From positions 71,445,003 through 71,509,002 of the forward strand of contig CM043957.1 in the NCBI GenBank assembly GCA_014529385.2: a stretch of DNA of 64,000 nt, given 5' to 3'. The first letter of the stretch is position 1; each line of letters starts with the position of its first letter. The position numbers and the translations under genes are program-made. This stretch comes from Adiantum capillus-veneris (taxonomy: Eukaryota > Streptophyta > Polypodiopsida > Polypodiales > Pteridaceae). Shown here in pieces: positions 10,540 to 21,879 of this stretch. Below the pieces are notes generated by a model that was given only the letters and a program-made list of their open reading frames with translations, was not told the DNA's origin and ran no database searches.

Positions 10540-11865
10540 GCCAAATCAGCCCTAAACTGGCTCGAATCGCATCAACAAAAGTCTGCAAATATGGCTATAA
10601 GATATGGCTGCAAAACAGCCCCAAAATTCAGCTCTTAAACAGCTGCATAAACAAGTCACAAACGTGTCCCAGATCAGCCTACAAACTGAGCCATACATGG
10701 ACACCTGCAAAGAGGAAACAATGGCTGAAAATTCAGCGCCCAAATAAGCCCTCAAACCTACCTGTAAACTTGTAAACCTGTAGCTGAAACTTGCTGAAAA
10801 ACCTCAAGCCATTAGTGCTCGAATCTGGCTACCTAGCTCGTAGCCACACAAGCATACATCACAATATTCACTCCTGTGAGTGTGCCAAGACAACTGTACG
10901 CCTGTCAAACCCGTGAGCTAATCACCAAGCCCACACTGTGCGGTATCGATGCACACACATGCACAAATCTCCCACCTGCAGAGAACACCGCACGCAAATG
11001 CTGAGTGCAACCCGCAATCTCTACCTAGATCGCATAAATGATGCGCATAAAACTCCTGGGAAAATTTCGCCAGAGTTTCGTCAGTAAAACGGCCACAAAA
11101 CCAGTAACCAAACTGACTGCACGCTAAAAACCATGAGCAACCAAAGCGCATCAAACCGTACTCCAAATGCATGCACCAATCTCCACACTTTGCATACATC
11201 ATTGCAAACACCTGCAAATCTAGTACACAAATATCTTCTCTACCTGTGACTGCCAAAAAACATGCTCGAGGCATACATTGCCGAGCTCAAAATGCAATCC
11301 CATTAGTCTCCCTGAGCATCAAACCACATAAGGCATACATCGTAACCTCCCACCTGTGAGGAAACTTGCAGCAAATATCACTCTCACATCTGAGAGCAAA
11401 CCATGTGTGGAATCCTCAACACACAATAAACAACTGCTGCTGCTGCAGAAAATTCAGCGTGCAGAATTTTAAAATGCTGATATGACGAGCGCGTCCGGAG
11501 CATGCCAAAACCCCAAGGTAGACTCCTGGATCACATGTATCCGAGTCCGGGTGTGAAAGCTATGCCAAAAAACGTTGTTTTCGACCCAAAAACGCAGCAT
11601 AAACTGCCAAAAGAGGGCTGAAAAATGTAGCTCCTCAACCGTAGCTCGAATGAAGTTTTTGATGGCTCGAATGGCTTCGAAAGGGGGATAAAACGCCAGA
11701 ACGCCTCGTGGAAACGCTCTCGAAAAGCTGAATTTGCCGATGCCGAAGTCGAAACCCTGTTTGCACTCTTAAAAGTGCGCGCGCGCGTGGACGCGATTTC
11801 GGGAATGAAACTGGCTCTCCGCTGTCGTCGTGACTGTGCACATACGCGCTCCCTCCGCACCTACG
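10540..11865 (-). other. Element G 5' leader, no gene supported
   Basis: About 1.3 kb between the 5' LTR and gag. Short open frames occur on both strands without recognisable domains. The sequence repeatedly contains degenerate words such as aaatcagcc, so it may be partly low-complexity. Confidence 0.5.
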
Positions 11866-11878
11866 CTCTGATACCAAT
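11863..11878 (-). promoter_or_regulatory. Element G primer binding site (initiator Met tRNA)
   Basis: On the minus strand, directly after the 5' LTR, the sequence reads attggtatcagagcgt. The 12 bases TGGTATCAGAGC are the standard plant copia primer site complementary to the 3' end of initiator tRNA-Met. This fixes the element's orientation. Confidence 0.9.
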
Positions 11879-12065
11879 TGAAGGGGATCGGGGAGCACCA
11901 CAGACGGAGAGTGAGAGAGAGAGAAGGAGACACACACGATGTGGGTGGGGAGACTCAAAAGAGTGAGCAGCCCCCTATACACTTATGCTATGTATAAGGT
12001 ATACAAGTCAGTGGGCTCCCAAACTCTGGGCGGCCGGGCAAGGCACAAACGCCTATACCCCAACA
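11879..12065 (-). repeat. Element G 5' LTR
   Basis: 187 bp, near-identical partner of 8378-8564. It is followed by the target duplication gcaag (12066-12070). Confidence 0.9.
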
Positions 12066-12570
12066 GCAAGTGGTTATGAACCACTATTAAGTGCTATCTC
12101 AACCACTAGCAACTGGTTTTGAACCACTCGCAAGTGCTATCTAAACCACTGGCAAGTGCTATCTTAACCACTGGCAAGTGGCTCAGAACCACCTGTAAGT
12201 GCTATCTAAACCACTAGCAAGTGCTATCTTAACTGGCAAAAGGCTATCTTAACCACTGCAAGTCGTTTTGAACCACTGGAAAGAGGTTCTTAACCACTAA
12301 CAAGTGCTATCTTAACCACTATCAAAAGGTTCAAAACCACTGCAAGTGGTTTAGAATCACTGGCAAGTGCTATCTTAACCACTCAGAACCACTTTCAAAG
12401 TGCTTGCAAGTGGAATAAAAGACCTAGCAAGTGGTCCAAAAGGCCTTTGCAAGTGGTTCAGAACCTCTTTCAAGTGGTTCTTAACCACTTGCTAGTGGCT
12501 ACCAGTTTACATAATTAAAATGGCTTTCAACCACTTGCATGTGGTCCACAATTCACAAGTGGTATAGCTT
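12066..12570 (+). repeat. X2 minisatellite, right part
   Basis: Continuation of the array at 8040-8377, with units such as gcaagtgctatcttaaccact and aagtggttttgaaccactgg. Joining the two parts across element G restores one array. Units are degenerate, about 20-25 bp. Confidence 0.85.
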
Positions 12571-13010
12571 GCACTTCTGCCCACTAACCGTGTTGATTTT
12601 TATCTTCTAAAAAAGCCCTAAGAAAAACTACTAAACCAATTTAAAATCAACTTATAGTAAGATATCTTGCAAGGCACACAAAAAAATGGTCAATTGAGTA
12701 GCAAATCATGTTTTTACATTAGAAATCGGCATTGAATTTCGCAAATAAATGTCGGTTTTTTCTCCATCTTACAAAACAAAAGAAGTCCTCATCATGAGTT
12801 ACACTATCAAACTCATCATGGGTATCTACATACATGATCACAGGTACACAACTCTTAAGATTTCTATTGAGACCAGATATCAGAAGGCGGCCTTCTATAA
12901 TGTAGTTGTGAGGTGGTGGAGGCAGCACTTTGCCTTTGCCAATTGATAATTTTCCCCTCACAGATTCATCTTTTCTAAGAGTCTTCCACCCTCTTCTTCT
13001 AGCACCACTT
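12571..13010 (-). other. X2 interior, unassigned
   Basis: No recognisable gene. An 80-codon minus-strand frame (12719-12961) has no family I know. By position this is the intergenic spacer between the X2 transposase and FCP1-like genes, just before the X1 insertion. Confidence 0.4.
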
Positions 13011-13014
13011 TACA
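13011..13014. repeat. X1 target site duplication, left copy (TACA)
   Basis: TACA directly precedes the left TIR and is repeated directly after the right TIR at 30173-30176. Confidence 0.7.
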
Positions 13015-13026
13015 GGGTGAAAGCAT
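13015..13026 (+). repeat. X1 left terminal inverted repeat
   Basis: GGGTGAAAGCAT, then agaatggtg. The inward-reading right end is GGGTGAAAGCAT followed by gaataggtgg, and the X2 right end is GGGTCTAAGCAT followed by gtattggtgg. The three termini share the frame GGGTNNAAGCAT plus a nearby GGTG. Confidence 0.8.
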
Positions 13027-13040
13027 AGAATGGTGTCTAA

Positions 13041-13068
13041 ATACTTGGTGTCCATGGACACCAAGTAT
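13041..13068. repeat. 28-bp perfect palindrome, subterminal in X1
   Basis: atacttggtgtcca (13041-13054) is followed directly by its exact reverse complement (13055-13068). It begins 26 bp inside the transposon end. X2 has a hairpin at the equivalent distance from its right end (TTGGTGGTACC with GGTACCACCAA, about 34051-34084). Both could be transposase-binding or cruciform structures. Confidence 0.85.
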
Positions 13069-13290
13069 GATGCTATGGATGGCACCATAGATGGGCCTTT
13101 AAGTCAATATTTTTTAAAAGAATATAGGTAAGATAACTGCCTTCACGACTCCACTACTCGGATTGAAAGACATGGAGTGGTTAGCCCGCATGGACCTCTC
13201 CCTCTCTCTCCCTTTCTCTCTCTCTCTCTAAGATGGCCTCCAATGCCCATCTCCATCTCTCTCTCTCTCTCCTACTCTCCTGTTCAGAAT

Positions 13291-16200
13291 ATGGATGATG
13301 GAGACTCCCTTCCTCTTGCTTTGGTTCCAGCTCATACCTCCTCACAAGCAGCAATAGAGCTTCTTGAACTCAACAATGTAGCACAAATGGATTTCAGTTC
13401 ACTATTACAATCAGGAAGTTTTGTACGACTTCATTCATTTCAAACTACTCCAGACTGTTCCAGGATGGTGGACGATGGATTTATGATGAGGCACATGGAA
13501 TAGACACCATTCATACGCAGGTGCACTCCAAGAGAAAGGCTTGTCTAAATGAGGATGAAATTATTGCAGTGAGGAAGTATGAAGCACAGGCTAAACGTGA
13601 GTACAGAAAGCGATGTCGTGCAAGAAAGCAAGTACAACCAAGAGTCAACATTGGAGCGAAAGATTGTCATAGGGAAGATTATCATAGGGAGGACATCGAT
13701 GTACACACAAAGGAAGACAAGAAGCAACATAATAATCAGAATATTGTTCAGCACATTGTGAGACAGTTGCATAGTTATGGGAAAGAAGATAAGAATGCAA
13801 TTCTTCAAGGTGTCTGCAATGATGATAGAATCTTGCCATTCTGTGAAGATTTGTATCTTCCTGCAAATGGCCTTATTTCTGCACTCAAGGTCTCCTTACA
13901 GGAATTAAAGATTCCAAAATCAACTGACGAGATGTTTTTAAAACGAAGCACATTCAGCATGTTGGTGAATGGATTACTGCATGATAATGGGAGCCAAGGT
14001 AGAGGTGTTACTCTTCATAAAGTGGCAAAGCTATTAAATGTTCATCCAAGGAATTTATATTCAGCTTTGGGTAGACTTGACAGCGATCCTATGTCAAGTA
14101 CGCTGAGGTTCGACTTATGCAAAAGGAAGTCTAGAAATGCTGGGTCCTTATCGGAGGGATTGAAGCAGACAATTATTACATTTTGGATAGATCACAGTAG
14201 GGTGTCTCCAAACAAGAAAGATATTTGTCGGAAACGATTGGGCAGAAAACATTATCAAGAGCATCCCATACACTTACTTGATGAATCTCAGGTAAACATG
14301 TCTCATTCTTACAATGAATAACTCTCAAGTGAAACATCTCACTCTTATGAATAGCTAACCATTAGGTGTTATGGAGTTGTGTACATCCTACTATATGTGA
14401 TATGTAGCCAAGTAATGTGTCAAGATAGTCCATTGTCTCTACCTACGCTATTATGTGTGCTATATTGCACAAGTGTAGCCCAATGTCCCTCTCTATGCTA
14501 TAAGTGTGCCATGTAAAAGGACTCTATTGTAGTAAGATAGCAACATGTGTGCTATACTATAAAAGTGTGTGTAAGAATAGCACAATGTTCTTGTCTATGA
14601 TATGATGTGTGGTATGTGAAAGAGCTATATTACATATTGAGAGCACTATGTGTGCCATATAGCGTTAGTGTGTGTAATAAGAGGCCAATGTCCCTATCTA
14701 TGCTATTATGTCATAGTATTTCTTGCATTATGAGTGCTATATAGCATATCTATGTGTAATAATAGCCCGATGGTCCTGTCTATGCTATTATGTGTGCCAT
14801 GTAGTAGGACTCTATCAGAGTATGACAACATCATGTCTGTTATATAGCAGACATGTGTGTATAATAGCACAATATACCTATCAATGGTATTATGTGTGCT
14901 ATCAGATTTTATAATATTATGAGAGCACTATGTGTGCTACATAGCAGATGTTAGTGTAATAGTACCACGGTATCCATGTCTATGCTATTATGTGTTCTAT
15001 GCAGAGTGTGATATGTGTAATAATAGCACAATATCCCTGTCTATGCTCTTTTGTGTGTTATGTAGAAGAACTATGTTATAATATGAGAGCACTATGTGTG
15101 CTATATAGCAGACGTGTGTGATGTGTGTGTAATAACAGCTAAAAATCCCTATCTATGCTATTATGTGTTATATAACAAAATTGAGCATGTAATGAAAGCT
15201 GAGTTATCTATCTATGCTATTATCTATGCTATATAGCATAGCTATATGTATTTATACCAATGCATCTGTAGCTATGCTATTATGTGTGATATATAGCAAA
15301 ATGTAATTCTAATGCATTTTTTTTTCAAGCAGATAGAGTATTTCTTGAAGTTTAAAGATAGCCACCCACATGTGACAATTGGGCAAAGGTCCTTTGAGAA
15401 GCTGAAGCCTTGGTTCGTGCGAAATTTGAAAGATCGAAATACTTGTTGTTGTGTTTACCATATCAACCTAATGTATCTCAAAGATGCATTTAATGTTATG
15501 CGATCATCTGCTTTTGGTTTTCATGGGAGGTCATGTACATGTAAATGCAATGTTTGCAAATCAGATGGGGTGAAGCAGAATGTCTTGCTGTTGAGCACTC
15601 GTTTTCAGGGATCACGAAGTTGTGGGAATCATGTGTATGTACAAAGGCTGAGGGGGATATGTTCCATAAACACACCTACTTGATGGGCCAATGCAAAAAC
15701 TGTGGTGTGGAAAAGCTCAGCCTTTGTCCACGAGAACTTGCAGAGATGACAAAGACAGTTCCACTGCAAGTCTTCGAGGACATTAAAGTTCAAACTAAGC
15801 ATGGTCTAAGTAAGAGAAAGATGTTGTCACTCAAACAGGTGGCTTTAAGTGAGCTGACAGGGAGGATAAAAGATGACATTAGAATCTTCATCGAGCACAA
15901 TTTCACTTACAGATGGCAGGCACATCAATACAGAGAATGTTTGAAGGTGTTTCCTTCAGATACCATTATATCTGTAGTAGACTTTGCTGAAAATTACTCG
16001 TTCAAAGAGCAAAATGAAGTACAATCCATGCATTGGCATACAGATCAATGCACCATCCTTGTTCACATAACGTACATGTGTGACAACGAAGATGACAGTA
16101 TTATCAAGCATATGCATTTCTACATCTCCGATGATAGGCAACATGATACGCTATTTGTCCAGCATTGTTTTCTTCTTTGTGATCAGTGGCTTAAAGACCA

Positions 16201-17188
16201 GGGGCTGAATTTCAAGAAGCACTGGGTGTGGTCAGATGGTGCAGCCTCGCAATTCAAGGCTGCAAGGCCATTTTACTTTGTTGCTAGATATTACCAACTA
16301 ACAGGGACAGAGATGACATGGAATTTTTTTGGCTCTGGCCATGGCAAGGGGGAGCATGATGGCGCTAGCGCTGTGATAAAGAGAGCCCTTACACATGAAC
16401 AACTCAACAGTAATGGAGTTGTTCTCAGGCAAGCTGCAGACGTGGTTTCATTTTTTACGAGAACAATGTCCAATGCTGCATGTAGCTCTTATGCACAATC
16501 CACTAAAGTAGGTCCTACTATAAACAGGAAATTTTGGCTAGTAAAAGAGACAGAAGTGGACAGGTCTAATCTATGGGGTTGTGAGAGAGTACCAGGATCT
16601 CAATCACTCCATTGCATTTCAGGCTTTTGTCGTCATGATCCTACTCAATTAAGGACCAGGCGGCTTTCTTGTTTTTGTGATGCTTGCATGAAGGGCCATT
16701 GGAGGACTTGTTCCAGCAAATCATATGCAGGAAAGTGGACACATAAGGCATTGAAACCACTCTCTGAGGTAGCAGAAGAGACTCAGGTACCAGAAGATGA
16801 AGCTGCAATGTTTGAGGGATCCCAGGATATGTTGAGTGAGTATCTCATTGAAGGTGATAACTTTGCAGTCAATGCAGAAGGTGTAGAGTTCTTTCTTTTG
16901 AGATGTACAAAGAGAAAATGGATGACAGATTGCATCTTAAGAGATAAGTGGAAAAACAAATGTGATAAAAACACTTATGTTGTCACAGGGTGTTATTATC
17001 AACAGCAAGATGGGGACCCAAATCACTACACTCTACTTGATGATAGGGGAGTTACTAACCTGTACTCTCACCTTGTTTGGGCAATCAAGTTTGACATGCC
17101 TTTGGTAGATGCTACCTCAAAGACATATTATTTATCTCTGGAACTACATGAAACCATTTACAATGCCATGCCCTATGAAGCAGCATGA
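13291..17188 (+). pseudogene. X1 DDE-type transposase gene, two exons, frameshifted
   Basis: Likely start ATG 13291 (MDDGDSLPLALV), behind a TC-rich leader. Exon 1 ends at 14291 (CAG, then GTAAAC). Exon 2 starts at 15333 (caagcag, then ATAGAG). The splice is phase 0, giving HLLDESQ-IEYFLKF. Features in order: basic region KRKACLNEDE, an HTH-like VAKLLNVHPRNLYSAL, a cysteine block (CTCKCNVC, later CKNCGVEKLSLC), first Asp in VVDFAENY (codon 15979), second Asp in SDGAASQFK (16235-16237), Glu in GHGKGEHDG (16352-16354), then CFCDACMKGHWRTC. Spacing is about D85D39E. Frame changes near 13400-13470 and near 15610 make it a pseudogene as read. Proteins with the DFAENY/SDGAxxQFK/GHGKG signature occur, as I recall, as unclassified transposase-like proteins in many eukaryotes. 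Confidence 0.75.
14292..15332 (+). repeat. X1 transposase intron filled with minisatellite
   Basis: A GT-AG intron of 1,041 bp. It is built from degenerate units containing tctatgctattatgtgtgc and variants of TGCTATATAGCA. A polypyrimidine run (atttttttttcaagcag) precedes the acceptor. Part of it (about 14427-14833) recurs almost unchanged at 17366-17769 downstream of the gene. Confidence 0.8.
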
Positions 17189-17923
17189 TACCTATTTAGC
17201 AGGCTTATATTATGTTCTATATAGCCTTCACCATTCAATACCTCCTTACACATGTCCATTGTGCTATGTATCACATAGCACACAACCACACAGAGCACAT
17301 AGCATAGAATCACACACATTTCAGATAATGAGGTTACTATTGTGAGCATGTTGCACCTTGAAAAAAGTCCATTGTCTCTACCTAGGCTATTATGTGTGCT
17401 ATATTGTACAAGTGTGTGTAGTAATAGCCCAATATCCCTGTCTATGCTATAAAAGGACTCTATTGTAGTAAGATAGCAACATGTGTGCTATACTATAAAA
17501 GTGTGTGTATCACATAGCACAATGTTCCTGTCTATGATATGATGTGTGGTATGTGAAAGAGCTATATTACATATTGAGAGCACTATGTGTGCCATATAGC
17601 GTAAGTGTGTGTAATAAGAGACCAATCTCCCTATCTATGCTATTATGTCATAGTATTTCTTGCAGTATGAGTGCTATATAGCATAACTATGTGTAATAAT
17701 AGCCCGATGGTCCTGTCTATGCTATTATGTGTGCCATGTAGCAGGACTCTATCAGAGTATGACAACATCATATCAGCAAAATAAAATTACATCATATCAC
17801 CAAAATAAAATTACATCATTCAATCATTAAGTTTAGAGAACTTTGAACATGTCAGTTTTTTGTCTAGTACTCGCAAGTACATTCAGTGCCCAAAATGCTG
17901 TATACATGATTCCATAACCACAA
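17189..17923 (+). repeat. X1 intergenic minisatellite between the convergent genes
   Basis: 17366-17769 is a near copy of intron segment 14427-14833. 17246-17360 is a near copy of 22427-22535 in the intron of the FCP1-like gene (both contain tgtgctatgtatcacatagc). 17775-17820 has a short repeat of atcatatcanCaaaataaaa type. No gene is seen. Confidence 0.85.
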
Positions 17924-19359
17924 TCAACCTTCCCTACATACTTCTCGTTGACTTCTATAGTGGCTGATGACACGAGCAAACACTATGTCCGAAGGATTTT
18001 CAAACTCGTTCATCTTTGCATAAGCATTAGGGTTGGGTGAGACTGTCCATTTGACTAACCAAGGGAACAATGTGCTAACCAGGTAAATTGGGGACTGACA
18101 AATATCTTCTAGTTCAAATGAATCGGGACAGACCCAAGTCCCGGGAGGGTTGAGCAGACACTTGTAGAGTGTGTCATCCACCACCAGTGTATTATCAGAG
18201 TTGAACTTAGGATGGTGCTTCCAAAAGTCTTTCAAACACTTGAAAAATATGGGCTTTGCGTTATCTCTACATGGAGGGATCCCAGGAACTTCATTTAGAT
18301 TGAACCTCGCCTCTCTACACCCCTCTTGACCGATAATATCGAGGAAATGCTGTTTGTTCAGCCTAGGAAAGCATGCACTCAAAGCAAGTGCTAGATTGTC
18401 CTGGGTCATGCAACTCCATAGTGCAACTTGTGCTCTTTGCAGCAGTGCATGAAAAAAGATTGATGCATTGGGTTTGACCACATATTCAAATTGCATCTTT
18501 CGTGTAGCATTTGGCCCAGTGACTACCTGATACCTTGATCTTGCCCAATCAGGAATATTGCTTCTCGCTATTCCTTTGTAGAAGGAGACCTTATACCTCC
18601 TTATGAGAAGCCCATTCACATCCAGTATGATGCATAAATTGTCCCTTCTCTTCTTGTCCTCAAAAGAAGCAGGAGGCATTGCAACAATCTGTACTGGAAT
18701 TACCACAAGACACGGTCTCTCTTGCCTCTCATATTCATGTCCATTTTTGGCCTCTTTATCAGCATTCTTTGTACCTGCCTCATTTGTATTTATAGCAGCC
18801 GCTCGACCCATAGGGACCTCTGGACTTTTACCTTTGGTATTTTCAACAGTGGGATCTGTACAAGACTCAGTTGTATCATGTGCAACTGCCTCTTTCGTGT
18901 CCACAGCAGCCATGAAATGTTCTCCCATTGCCTCTCCCGATTGAGCTGCTCTGTCAGTGGGCACCTCTGTGCCTTTCCCTGCCTCATTGTTTTACTCTAT
19001 ACATGCCTCAGTTGTATTATGTGTGTTTGCCTCTTTCATGTCCGTAGCAGCCACGAGAACTTCTCTTATTGCCTCTCTCGATTGAACTGCTCTGTTGTAT
19101 GTCTCAACTGTGTTGGCAGAAGCCGCGACATCACCGTTACCCACTGCTGAGCCTATTCTAGGTACTCTCTTAGTGAGGTCCTCCTCACCCAAGCCTCCCA
19201 TATCTTCAACAGTGGCATCTGTACCCTTTGCCTCCTCTGCATCAACAATGTCATCAGCTGCATCACTTGGGCAGACCACCTCGGCTTGGGCTATGACATC
19301 ACTTGCACCCACTGCCTCATGTGTTCCAGCTTCTCTCTCAATGAGGACCTGCTCACCCA

Positions 19360-20085
19360 TGCCTCTGGTATCCTCAACAGTGGCATCTGTACCCATAGGC
19401 ACAATGGCATCAAGAAGGGCATCCATGACAACATGAACAATACTTTCTGTTCCACCATCATTAACATTGCCATCAATAGCAGCATCTGTGCTAGCATCAA
19501 CTTCCATAGCATCCACAATGTCATTTGTGCAGGCATCAACTACCGTAGCATCAGCAATGGCATCTGTGCAGGCATCAACTATGGTAGCATCATCAATGGC
19601 ATCTGTGCCAGATTCAACAGTGGCATCTGTACCCATAGCCACAACTCCATCAAGAAGGGCATCTATGACAGCATTGACAATACTTTCTGTTCCACCATCA
19701 TTAACATTGCCATCAGCAGCAGCATCTGTGCTAGCATCAACTTCCATAGCATCCACAATGTCATTTGTGCAGGCATCAACTACCGTAGCATCAAAAATGG
19801 AATCTGTGCACGCATCAACTGTGGTAGGATCATCAATGGCATCTGTTCCAGATTCAACAGTGGCATCTATACCCATAGCCACAACTGCATCAAGAAGGGC
19901 ATCTATGACAGCATGAACAATACTTTCTGTTCCATCATCAACAGCAGAATCTGTGCGAGCATCAACTTCCATAGCATCCACAATGTCATTTGTGCAGGCA
20001 TCAACTAGCGTAGCATCAGCAATGGCATCTGTGCAGGCATCAACTACCATAGCATCATCAATGGCATCTGTGCCAGATTCAACTG
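19360..20085 (-). repeat. 240-bp coding tandem repeat (80-residue unit), about three copies
   Basis: Equivalent positions fall exactly 240 bp apart (caagaagggc at 19411, 19651, 19891). The encoded unit is acidic and Ala/Val/Thr-rich, with TNDIVDAMEVDA, TDAIxDATxVDAC and IDALLDxVVAMG. Inside it a shorter 30-33-bp motif recurs. It makes up the linker between the zinc finger and the FCP1-like domain. Confidence 0.9.
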
Positions 20086-20222
20086 TGGTGGGGGTGGGTA
20101 ATGTACCCTTTTCAAGTTTAGCACGGTCAACATCTGTATGCACATCATCATGCACAACCTGCACATCAACTGCATTAGGCACATTTGGAACAAATTCAGC
20201 AGTACTAGTAGGTGTGCAGGGA

Positions 20223-20447
20223 TCAACTGTATCAAAAGACTCTTTTTTTTTGCATGTAACCCCCCTAGAAGCTGTAGCACCCCCTCTTGGATTCTTCACA
20301 GGATAAGACTGAGCTAGTGAACCTACAGACCCCTCAACTGTATCAAAAGACACTTTTTTTTTGCATGTAACCCCCCTGGAAGCTGTAGCACCCCTTCTTG
20401 GATTCTTCATAGGATAAGACTGAGCCAGTGAACCTACAGACCCCTCA
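20223..20447 (-). repeat. 111-bp coding tandem repeat (37-residue unit), two copies
   Basis: tcaactgtatcaaaagac recurs at 20223 and 20334. The encoded unit is GSVGSLAQSYP, KNPR, GATASRGVTCKKK, SFDTV. It is basic, unlike the acidic 80-residue repeats that follow it in the protein. Confidence 0.9.
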
Positions 20448-21879
20448 TCGAGAAACCCTAAAGAGCGAGTGCGTCTCATGCAAGTTCCTCTTTTTTCAGC
20501 TTCTTGATTATCTATGACAAGAGAAAGTAGAAACATATTACTAAACATGTACAGAAAATAAATCAAATAGTTTGCAACTACTCGATGCAAAGAATTAAGA
20601 GACATGTCACTAAAAAATTCCAACACTTGATTCATCAATGAGCATGGATACAATAGGGGTGCAATGGATTTCACATGCATTCTAAAGACATCTTCTGATT
20701 GCATGAAGTTACAACAAAAACACACTCAGCTCTTTGCATTTGGTTTCTTTCTCTTCCTAAATGAATCAAGAGGTATATCCATTGTGGGACTTCCACCTAA
20801 GTTCTTGGGAGTCGATTTCTTGCGCTTTGGTGTTGGCTTCTTCCCCGCTGGAGGGGGTGTTGCTTTCACCGCATCTGCAACTACCTCATCTAATGCTTCA
20901 TCTCTAGTGTCCACACTTGGTGATGCTTTGGCACTCAACGGAGAACGCAACAGCCTTCTTCGAGTTAGTTGTTGCCTAGGTGATTTGACTGCAGAAGACT
21001 TTGCCATCAAGATGTCTTCAACTACTCCACGTACTGCATCCCCTACGGCAGACTCCGCTTCAAGGGCTGGTTGCATCCTCAGGTAGACTCCGCTTCAAGG
21101 CTTGGCTGCATCCCTGGGGTAATCAGGCCATTCTTCCTTGTGGAATGCATCGTCTTGTTGGAGTAAGCATGCAATGATTTTTCTACAAAGAAAGCTATTT
21201 ACAAAGTCTCACTTGGAGTATCCACAAATACACACATAAATACTGATTTTGGTACCTACCAGTGGCCCTCGTAGAGACTCTCTCTGTTTTTGTCCTCAAT
21301 GATTCTTGTATACAGGTCTCTGCTGCGATGTCTGTACCTGCAAATTATTTCATTAAATGCAAGAGTTTAAACTACCAATGGAAAGTGGGCCTGCAATAGT
21401 AGTAGTAAATAATTGACACAGTGACTACCTGCACTTGATTCTTTCATCTCACTCTTCACCTTCAGACCAATCATATGATTAGCTCTACTAGTGCAACACA
21501 ATAGCCATAGTCCCTACATACATGCGCGAAGCATAGCATATGGTACACATGGGTGCAAGGCAGGGAGAATACATCCAAGCTTCTGGCATCGAATGGGAAT
21601 CCACATCCTACACAATGGTAGAACCCATTAAGTGCCACCTCGCTAATGCTCTGCTTAAAATCCACAGGAGGAAAAGGCTTCATCAAACTGGCTCCCACGT
21701 TATGTGAGGTCCTCTCCATGGTAACACAAAATTTAAAGTGCTCTGATTCCTGTGCTATGTTGGTCTCTACTTCTGCAAGTAGTGCCTATGAAACAAAGAA
21801 GACAACACATCTAATTTAAGTCTCAATAACCCAACAAAAGCAGATTGCTGAAAAGAATATGCAGCGTGAATCTTATCCC

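Larger units (their letters stand above)
8378..12065 (-). mobile_element. Ty1/copia-type element G, non-autonomous (3,688 bp)
   Basis: Two 187-bp LTRs (8378-8564 and 11879-12065) are flanked by a perfect 5-bp duplication, gcaag (8373-8377 and 12066-12070). On the minus strand the LTR begins TGTTGGGG and ends CCCCTTCA. A primer site lies directly inside the right (5') LTR. The interior holds a copia-style gag, zinc knuckle, protease and a pre-integrase fragment, but no integrase, RT or RNase H. That makes it a deletion derivative mobilised by a relative, if at all. Confidence 0.9.

Noticed and set aside
12719-12961. 80-codon minus-strand ORF as a possible last exon of the X2 FCP1-like gene
   Set aside because: It does not align with the C-terminus of the X1 protein, and the X2 gene already ends at 30213.
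14330-17770. CRISPR-like regular repeats
   Set aside because: Units are degenerate, contiguous and without unique spacers of constant length; the gene context has eukaryotic introns. They are minisatellites.
19095-20306. Long plus-strand ORFs opposite the 240-bp repeats
   Set aside because: Shadows of the minus-strand coding repeat; the minus frame connects to recognisable domains, the plus frames do not.
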